Source: Metarhizium brunneum (taxonomy: Eukaryota; Ascomycota; Sordariomycetes; Hypocreales; Clavicipitaceae). Taken from it: DNA of 64,000 bases. The notes beneath the pieces are model-generated. The model was not told the DNA's origin. It saw nothing but the letters and a program-made list of their open reading frames with translations, and did not search any database. Both the position numbers and the translations under genes were made by a program. The stretch's first letter is position 1. Each line of letters begins with the position of its first letter. The stretch is from NCBI RefSeq assembly GCF_013426205.1, contig NC_089425.1, positions 1,736,001-1,800,000 of the forward strand, read 5' to 3'. Below, piece after piece: positions 57,472 to 64,000 of the stretch.

Positions 57472-59326
57472 ATGTCCAGCAAGCTCGACAAGCCTCTTGA
57501 CGACATCGTCTCGGCCAAGCGCCAGTCTGCCCGCAACCGCCGCTCTTCTCAGCGACGTTCAACTGGCCCCAAAGTTGCCGCCCCTGTTGGTGGTATTCAG
57601 AAGGCTTCTAAGCCTGCTCGTGGCAGCGCAGCCAAACCCGCTCCTGCCAAAGCCGCGGCTGCTCATGGAGAGAGCAAGGTTATTGTCAGCAATCTGGTAT
57701 GTGCGTTTCTATCAAAAAAAGGATTTACAACATCTCTCTGACAGTTTTTTCAGCCCAAGGACGTCTCGGAGCAGCAGATCAAGGTATGTTTCCGTTGAAG
57801 GCGTAGCACCTTCCGGACTTTGTTCGACGTTTCCTCCCTCGCCGTGCTCCTCTTTGTAAATTTCCGACGTCCAGACGTTCGTCTGGAACGGCTTGCCTCC
57901 CATGCCTGTGACATGGTGCTCCGGATACCCGAATCTCCCTCCGAGTTGCTTGAAGTATCTGAAACATGGTGCATCGCGTTGGAGGTCGAGAGCAGTATCA
58001 TCTCGCATTGTACTCATTACATGCCTGGTCAGCAATGTTAAAAGAGCTAAGCGATGATTTGAAAAAACTGCGGTAATGGGTTCAAGAGGCACGGGTCCGT
58101 GTGGTTTATTCCATCTGCCCACGTGATGCGGCCATCGCATCACAGTTCGACGCAAACGAGTATAGCAGTGGGCCATGCCATGGCCACGAGAGTCAATCGA
58201 AAAGGCGACGAGTTGTTGCGATATGAGGAGAGGGAGGCTGCGACCTAATCAACATTATGCATATTATGCGTATATTTGGGCCTGGAAGCAGCATGCAACA
58301 ACCGGATTGTCATCATTCCCGATACAGCCACGATGCGGTCATTTGTAGTTCAACTTCCGGACTGCCCAAGCTGCATACTATACTGGTGTGATTACCAATG
58401 TTCCAGCTTTGCTGTCATCTTTCGAGATATTATATTGTCTGGTTCTGAGAAGAACACTAGATTTCACTACTGGCAATCACGGCTCACTGCTTTACTCGTT
58501 CGTCAACCGCCGTAGCTCTCTTCGGTCATGTTTCAACGCTACTTCTTGTTTTGCGGTTTGCGGCCAATTATTATTGTGCAGGATCGGGCTCGGACTCGCG
58601 GAGATGATGGATACTGGATTCCCGACCACCGATAAAACTGACACGCTCCCTCGCTAGGAATATTTTGTCCAAGCCGTTGGACCCATCAAGAGAGTCGACC
58701 TCGTTTATGGCCCCAACTCTGTTAGTCGCGGCATCGCCAATGTCACTTTCCACAAGCCGGACGGCGCTGGCAAAGCTTTCCAGAAGCTGAATGGCCTCCT
58801 TGTTGACAACCGGCCCATCAAGGTCAGTATTAGACGCAACCATCGTCAGGGCAACAAATTGAAGCATGATTCTAACAAAAACAGATCGAAATCGTCGTCG
58901 GTGCCGCTCAGGCCGACAAAGTCATGCCTGCGGTCAAGTCCCTGGCCGAACGAGCTACGTAAGTTGAACCTTTCCCTCATCTTGCCGGGCCAAAAGCTGA
59001 CAAATCTTTTAGTCAACCCAAGGCTCAGCCCAAGTCAGCTGCTTCTGGCAAGGGTGCTACCGGTGGCGTTGGAAAAGCTGGCAATGCCAAGGCAGCCAAC
59101 AAGAAGCGCCGTGGCCGCAGCGCTCGCCCTGCTAAGAAGACAGCTGAGGAGCTGGATTCGGAGATGACAGACTACTTCAAGAGTAATGCCGAAGGTGCAA
59201 ATGCTGGAGCTGCCGGTGCTACTGGCGCAGCCGGCGCCACTGGTGACGCTCCCATGGAGGATGAGATCATGGTATGTTCAATGGCGTGCTCTCTTCTTGC
59301 ACAGATGACTAACTTTTGTGTAGTAA
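57472..59326 (+). CDS. YRA1: mRNA export adaptor Yra1/ALYREF
   Basis: RNA annealing and export factor of the TREX complex, which recruits Mex67 to mRNPs. Exons 57472-57696, 57754-57783, 58658-58822, 58885-58958, 59013-59271 and 59324-59326 give 251 residues, all in phase. The N-terminus KLDKPLDDIVSAKRQSARN is the Aly/REF motif that contacts the helicase Sub2. A basic Ala/Pro linker precedes one RRM with RNP2 KVIVSNLPKDV and RNP1 GIANVTFHKP. The C-terminus has a basic KKRRGRSARPAKK block and ends EELDSEMTDYFKSNAEG plus a Gly/Ala run and PMEDEIM. Intron 2 (57784-58657) is 874 nt, far longer than the other introns here, placed within the RRM. The last intron sits exactly before the stop codon, so the final exon contributes only TAA. 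Confidence 0.94.
57784..58657 (+). other. long intron 2 of YRA1
   Basis: GTATGT donor, CTGAC branch at about 58637-58641, CTAG acceptor; 874 nt. It begins in the RRM after the 30-nt exon PKDVSEQQIK. Minus-strand frames inside it lack domains and are not believed. Confidence 0.85.
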
Positions 59327-59727
59327 TTGTACACGTTGCAGCAAAATTGGAACCCTTATTAAATTTTATGTTAACTATAATACCCAATAAATATCAAAAA
59401 ACTGTCTTTACGAGCGGGTGCAGAGGTGAAAATGCGCGTCGTGGATGGTTCACTCTAGCGTGGCTCTAAAGGTCGGGGTCGACATGATTTCTGTTGCTAT
59501 ATTGCTATCCTAGAGGCCTGGTGCCAAGCGGAGGACGTTGATAGCAATGCAGATGTCCAATATAGAATACAGGACGCGACAATGCCAACCAAGATTGACA
59601 TGATTCGATTGCCCAGTGCTGCCATGCGCCCACAACCATGAGTCTTGTAGCTGGTCAAAGTAGCGTCTATGATGATTGGTGAAGAGTTTGTTGAAAAATG
59701 AAGACGTCGCGCATGAGGCATGGTAAT
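59327..59727. other. intergenic
   Basis: 3' flank of YRA1, about 400 nt; nothing recognised. Confidence 0.5.
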
Positions 59728-59952
59728 CTACGAAAGTGAAGACGTCGTAGACTCGGCCAAGCTCCCCGTAGATGACTTCCGAGAGGCCCCCTGTATAGAA
59801 TGGTTTCTGTAACCCGTGTCCCTCGAGAGTTTGTCCACGGAAGGCGGCACGACATACGGCTCGTCAGCAGGCCAGGCCGTGATACAAGCGCCGCTGTACG
59901 CTGCCATCGCCGCGTCCAGGGAGGTGTAGATGGGCGAAGTAGCAGCGGGCAT
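59728..59952 (-). CDS. possible small protein, 74 residues
   Basis: An ATG-started minus-strand frame (MPAATSPIYTSLDAAMAAYS, then GACITAWPADEPYVVPPSVD and KLSRDTGYRNHSIQGASRKS) with a Ser/Thr-rich end. The middle looks protein-like and lacks low complexity, but no family is recognised and the size is small. It could be an exon of a larger gene or a chance frame. It lies between the 3' end of YRA1 and the 3' end of SBA1. Confidence 0.3.
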   Translation of the reverse strand: MPAATSPIYTSLDAAMAAYSGACITAWPADEPYVVPPSVDKLSRDTGYRNHSIQGASRKSSTGSLAESTTSSLS

Positions 59953-60972
59953 ATCGAGGTTGCTGTGGTATAAGGTGCGACACTGGGCAATGTACAAGAA
60001 AACCCCCGTATGTATGTGCTCGTCTTTTTTTTTCCCAACCTCCCCCGAAAAGGAAAAATTCAGCGGCCGCGGAGGACGTGCGAGGAGGACAATAGACAGT
60101 GAACAATGAGCAAAGAGGGACCAGAAGGTTGGTCCGTGTTAACCTCTTTCCTCCCCAGCGAGCTAGTAGTATATATAACGGAGACAAGGAAGAAAAAAGA
60201 AAAAAGAAAAGGCGCGAGCCGGGGGCGAGAGGCGAGGGGCGAACCGGCGTACCAAGCTGTCGGGTCGGTTGTTACATCCTGCTGGCTACATGACTTACGA
60301 AGATTGTCTTGGATTCTGGAGATGGCTTTTTTTTGGAGGTTTCTCTTGGTGGTTTTGTCCTGGGGAGACGGCGCACGAGCTCGCCGAACGCACATGGTTG
60401 CTGAGTGTCGTCGAGTGCGTGTGTAGATGGTGCTGGGATGCGAGTCCGTTCCCGGGTGTCTGGGTGGGCAAGCCACCCTTGAGAATTCGGTGCGACGGGA
60501 GCGGTAGGGAGAGAGAGAGGTTGCACTTGGGGTCAGATGGTGAATGTGATGGCGGAGTGGGGGTGTATCACCGCGCTGGCCAAGGAATTGTTGGAGGCAA
60601 AGACATGTGTGGTTTGTCAGACTTGAGAATTATGTCGTTTGATGACGCGGTAATGGTGGTTGAGGGCTGCTGGGATTACGATTTGTCGCTCGTGCTTCCT
60701 ACATGGGCATCGGTGTTGACATGCCTCTTGAGGCCTACGCGTAATACCGACCCCGGACAATCAGCCGCAAGAAGTTGAGGAGAAGAAAGAAACAGGACAC
60801 ACGTAACGGGGGGGAGAGGGCATGTGAGAGAGCGTGTGTGCGACTGAGACCGGCTTCGAAAGACTCCATTATTCATCCTTGATCAATATTTCTCGCGTCA
60901 GTCATTGCTAAACTCCTGCTGCTGGCATGTTGCCTGGTACAGCTTGACCACCCGTCTAAGCAATCATCCTTT
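59953..60972. other. intergenic, 1.0 kb
   Basis: 3' flank of SBA1 and an unexplained GC-rich stretch around 60.2-60.7 kb where a plus-strand frame (60269-60778) is open but Trp/Cys-rich and has no domain. No gene accepted. Confidence 0.4.
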
Positions 60973-61953
60973 TTACTCCTTCTTAGCACCCTCCTCACCC
61001 TCCAGCGCAGGCATTTCGTCGTCGTCATCGCCGCTGTCCTCTTCACCCTCCTCTCCTCCCATTGCGCCAAGGTCTGGCATGCCTCCAGCACCGCCGAGCT
61101 TAGAGAAATCGATACCACCAAAGTCACCTAGTAAGCATCGTGTCAGCAAAATCAACTCATTTTTCATTGGCGTCAAGTCATAAGGCTTTATCACGGCAAA
61201 GTCGCCTCGCAGTATACTGGAAAATCAAGATGGAGGTTCATGTCGACGTACCACCCATTCCCGGCATGCCACCTGTATGTTTGTTAGCTTCAATGCTTGA
61301 TTCGCAAACTTGCTGCACCAGCCATGCTTTCGCAATAGAGCCTATGAATATGTCTATCGACGATTTCGTTACGTACCCATACCGCCAAACTGCGAGAAAT
61401 CATCCTCGGCGGCCTCGTTCTGTTCATCCTCGTCAACCCACTTATCAAAGTCGGTCTTGAGGAAATGAAGTTTCTTTGAGTCCTTGAGGAGTCGCGGCCA
61501 GTATTCCTTATTGCGCTCCTTCTTCTGGATCTTAATCTCGATGTTCTTAGCGGTGTGGTGAACTTTGCTCGCTTCGGGGTCGATCTCGGCATAGAATGGA
61601 AGCTCAACATGGTATTTGCGCTTCAGGGTACCCGAGGTACCGGTAAAGGTCAGGCTGTCAGGCTTGAGGTCGAGTTGCATGCCGTCCTTGGGTACATCAG
61701 GAACGTTGATAGTCAAGAAGACGAAGTTGTTCTCGTCTTCGGCAGATTGAGGAGAGCGCTGGGCCCAGAGAACTGTTAAGCGAGCATGGTCAGCGGGGCT
61801 ATCTTATCAGCGAAGGCGTGTGTTATTATTTCTCATTCCCTTTCCCTCCTGCCTTTTTAGAGAGGAGGTGGTGGGCTTCCAGCGTAAACGGCTTTCGCAT
61901 GTGATGGCATCGAAGAGCGGCCACAAACCTTCGGGGGTAGCAGTCTCGGCCAT
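60973..61953 (-). CDS. SBA1: Hsp90 co-chaperone p23 (Sba1)
   Basis: CS-domain co-chaperone that binds the closed, ATP-bound Hsp90 dimer and slows its ATPase. Minus-strand exons 61953-61929, 61772-61377, 61252-61272 read as 61272-61252 (21 nt) and 61127-60973 give 198 residues. The N-terminal exon is only 25 nt (MAETATPE). The CS fold starts VLWAQRSPQSAEDENNFVFL, continues with TINVPDVPKDGMQLDLKPDS and closes with KNIEIKIQKKERNKEYWPRL, where the WPRL motif is the family signature that contacts Hsp90. The remaining KTDFDKWVDEDEQNEAAEDD is typical. A Gly/Met-rich linker (GGMGGMPGMGGDFGG, part of it from the 21-nt exon) and an acidic tail ending EGEEGAKKE follow. Length agrees with fungal Sba1/Wos2. 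Confidence 0.95.
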
Positions 61954-63400
61954 GGTGAAGGATGGATGACAGGACGAGTGAGGCAGGATTGCAAGCAAAG
62001 CGGGGTGCGGTGAGAAAGGGCGACTGCCTCGTTGAAGCTACTCGATGAGCAATTGCAGGTCAGTAAAGTACAAAAGTGCAGCGGCAGTGTAGAAGGCGAG
62101 GTTCGATGGCGGTTCAGTACCAGAGCACGGAGTGGGTAGAGGCAGGAAGGAAAACGGGAGCTCAAAAACAAAGCTGCCTTGCAAAGAGGTTGCTGATGAT
62201 GTGGGCAGATGGCCTGGGTAGTGGATGCCGACACACCGAACAGAGCAGGTGAGTGGCGGGCGGATGCGGCTCGTTGGCTGTTGACTCGTTGCAGCTGGAG
62301 CTGTGGAAAGCGTCAGAACAGCGAGGAAATGTCTGGAGCTGCCAGACCCCAGCGAGCAGGAAGCTGCAGCTACGCAAGTGGGTCCATTGACGGCTCAGGC
62401 TCCGCTCGCGGGTACGGAGAACTTGACGTGAATTGCCCTCCGGGCTCACGAGACTCTGTTTGCTAAGTACTTAGGTGCGCTTACGCCTTACCAGGTACCT
62501 GGCAGTCAGGCTGTATATACTACTATGTTATAGTATATTCGTGTATACTTTATAATAGGTAAATATATTTCACCATAAATTACCTAGGTATATTTGAGGA
62601 GAGTTGAAACAGAATATAGAGTAGGGGGGTAAGCTAGACGGGTGGTCAAGCTGCGCCAGGCAACATGCCAGCAGCGGGAGTTTAGCAAAACTGATGCCGA
62701 GAAATATTGGCCGTACATAGTTGCGGCGTACTATACACATCCATTGCACATGGCACACTGGGTAAACGACGGATGAGTTTCTGGGTCTCTCCTTCTCTGC
62801 GAGGGCAGTTGACGGCAGTCGACCAAAGGGCCAAGGCACCTCGTACATGTCATGTATGTACCTACTCCATGCCAAGCGCGAGGTGGAATGAGGCCAACGG
62901 TCAAACCTGATCCGCGATGATTCATTTATTTGTATCTATTTTTATTTTTTTTAAAAAAGGCAAAATAAAATACATCTGTGTCGGGCTATAATTATCACCG
63001 TCCCTGCCTAGTCGCTTACCAGCGTCGGCCTGCTGCAGCTGTTCGCCCCGCTGCCCAGGCCATCATTGACTGGAACGACCCCGCGGTGCCTTGCTACTGC
63101 TGTCTGGTTGCCTATGATAACCCATGGCCAGCACGCAAACACCACTCCACCACTCCAGCCTCGTGTCATGACTACATTGTTAGTATTACCACCACGGCAT
63201 TCAACGTCACCGCCGTGTCACTCCATCTCGACATCGCCGGCATCGCCAGATACTTGACCCAGCGTCAAACAGGCGCCACTCCAACCGAGACGACGCCCAT
63301 CTAGTGTCCTCATTCCATGCCTCCCTCGCTGGCTTCAAACCACCATTAACTTCACCAGACGACCCCTCCGGTCGTCCATCCTGAACCCGAGCCAACCACC
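61954..63400. other. intergenic, 1.4 kb, divergent
   Basis: Between the divergent SBA1 and VPS24 starts. The centre (about 62505-62590) is AT-rich with TACCAGGTACCTGG and TACCTAGGTA motifs at its edges and shares a 39-nt piece with the 22.83 kb island. A frame at 62978-63304 has no recognisable domain. No gene. Confidence 0.5.
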
Positions 63401-64000
63401 ATGGAAACATTCAGAAACCTTTTCGCAAAACCCGATCCCCAAGCACAGGTCAGTCTCTCCATCCCCCGACCTAATCCGGTTCAAAAAAAAAAACACTAGA
63501 GACCGTTGTCCATAAGTGCTAACCCGTGCACCCTAGTTCCGCAAATGCAACGCCCTCATCCGCTCCAATATCCGCAAACTAGACCGGGACATCACCGCCA
63601 ACAAGCAAAATGAAATTAAAATCAAGAACCTCATTATCCAGGCCGACAAGCGCGCCCAGAAAGACCCTGCCCGCGCGAAGCAAGCCCAAAAGGAAGTCCG
63701 CGACTTTGCCCACGAGCTCGTTCGCCAGCGCCGCGCCTCCGCCCGCACAATCACCTCAAAGGCCCAGCTCAACTCGGTCCAGATGCAAGTAAACGAGGCG
63801 TTTGCCGTGCGCAAGATTGAGGGCTCCATCCGCTCCAGCGTCGGCATCATGAAGGACCTGAACAGGCTGATACGCCTGCCCGAGATGGCACAGACCATGC
63901 AACAGCTGAGCACAGAGCTGATGAAGGCCGGTATCATTGAGGAGATGGTTGAGGATATATTGCCCGAGGATGGAGAAATGCTCATGGAGGACGAGGGCGA
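63401..64000 (+). CDS. VPS24: ESCRT-III subunit Vps24/CHMP3 (partial)
   Basis: ESCRT-III protein that polymerises with Snf7 and Vps2 at endosomes for multivesicular-body sorting. Exon 1 is 63401-63448 (METFRNLFAKPDPQAQ), exon 2 starts at 63537 and runs past the window end. The joined chain reads FRKCNALIRSNIRKLDRDIT, then a basic helix with IKNLIIQADKRAQKDPARAK, the typical alpha1-alpha2 hairpin, and later EMAQTMQQLSTELMKAGIIE and EEMVEDILPEDGEMLMEDEG, the acidic end before the MIM. The sequence ends in the window at about residue 170 of the usual ~230, so the C-terminus and MIT-interacting motif are missing. The intron contains a long A-run. Vps2/CHMP2 is the nearest alternative; the METFRNLFAKPDP start favours Vps24. 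Confidence 0.93.

Noticed and set aside
57784..58657. snoRNA or nested gene inside the long YRA1 intron
   Set aside because: Only weak, ill-spaced C/D-box-like words could be found and no domain in the nested frames.
60269..60778. 169-residue plus-strand frame
   Set aside because: Trp/Cys/Arg-rich with no domain and no homology recognised; lies in GC-rich intergenic DNA.
63533..63985. Antisense frame over VPS24
   Set aside because: Shadow of the VPS24 exon, which has clear family identity.
1..64000. tRNA genes
   Set aside because: No T-loop GGTTCRANYCC with matching acceptor stem was noticed on either strand; a covariance-model scan would be needed to be sure.

Overview
The window looks like nuclear DNA of a filamentous ascomycete, most likely a Sordariomycete of the order Hypocreales. 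Genes are broken by short (mostly 50-130 nt) introns with GT(A/G)NGT donors, CTAAC/CTGAC branch sites and YAG acceptors. Coding sequence has a fungal filamentous codon style, and intergenic DNA carries AT-rich, RIP-like islands and many short TACCTAGGTA / TACGGAGTA motifs. The order is inferred from these features and protein resemblance; no search was run. I see no CRISPR array, rRNA or tRNA gene, no intact transposon and no secondary-metabolite cluster.

Layout: 0.1-2.1 kb NOP58 (+); 3.2-4.4 stomatin/SPFH protein (-); 6.6-7.6 APC10/DOC1 (-); 9.6-10.4 secreted prolyl 4-hydroxylase-like dioxygenase (-), head to head with a 10.7-12.1 PDI-like ER protein ending in RDEL (+); 14.8-16.4 GT31-type glycosyltransferase (+); 19.1-19.7 small coiled-coil protein (+); 21.1-22.5 pepsin-like aspartic protease (-) between two AT-rich islands; 23.3-26.3 ER Hsp70-like LHS1/GRP170 ending in HDEL (-); 27.6-29.2 YAG7-like protein (-); 30.2-30.6 CENP-W-like histone-fold protein (-), head to head with 30.9-31.6 prefoldin subunit 4 (+); 32.6-34.4 MFS transporter (+); 34.9-36.8 unrecognised protein (-); 39.7-42.1 MET6 methionine synthase (+); 43.3-44.8 AT-hook protein (+); 46.5-48.5 THR4 threonine synthase (+); 49.8-51.2 mitochondrial carrier (-); 54.1-55.2 TMA46/ZC3H15-like CCCH protein (-); 57.5-59.3 YRA1/ALYREF (+) with an 874-nt intron; 61.0-62.0 SBA1/p23 (-); 63.4-end VPS24/CHMP3 (+, cut by the window edge).

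Most genes are conserved housekeeping functions: ribosome biogenesis, mRNA export, ER folding, Hsp90/prefoldin chaperones, kinetochore and APC/C, methionine/threonine synthesis and ESCRT-III. The accessory-looking parts are the protease between AT-rich islands, the MFS transporter, the unrecognised 623-residue protein and long intergenic stretches. The main leads are the divergent P4H/PDI-like pair (animal collagen P4H is a complex of these two families), the long intron in the YRA1 homologue (yeast YRA1 is autoregulated through an unusually large intron), an AT-hook protein with a RAD51AP1-like C-terminal motif, and the dispersed palindromic motifs bordering AT-rich islands. Exon coordinates were placed by hand from splice motifs and checked for reading phase; they are predictions without transcript support.
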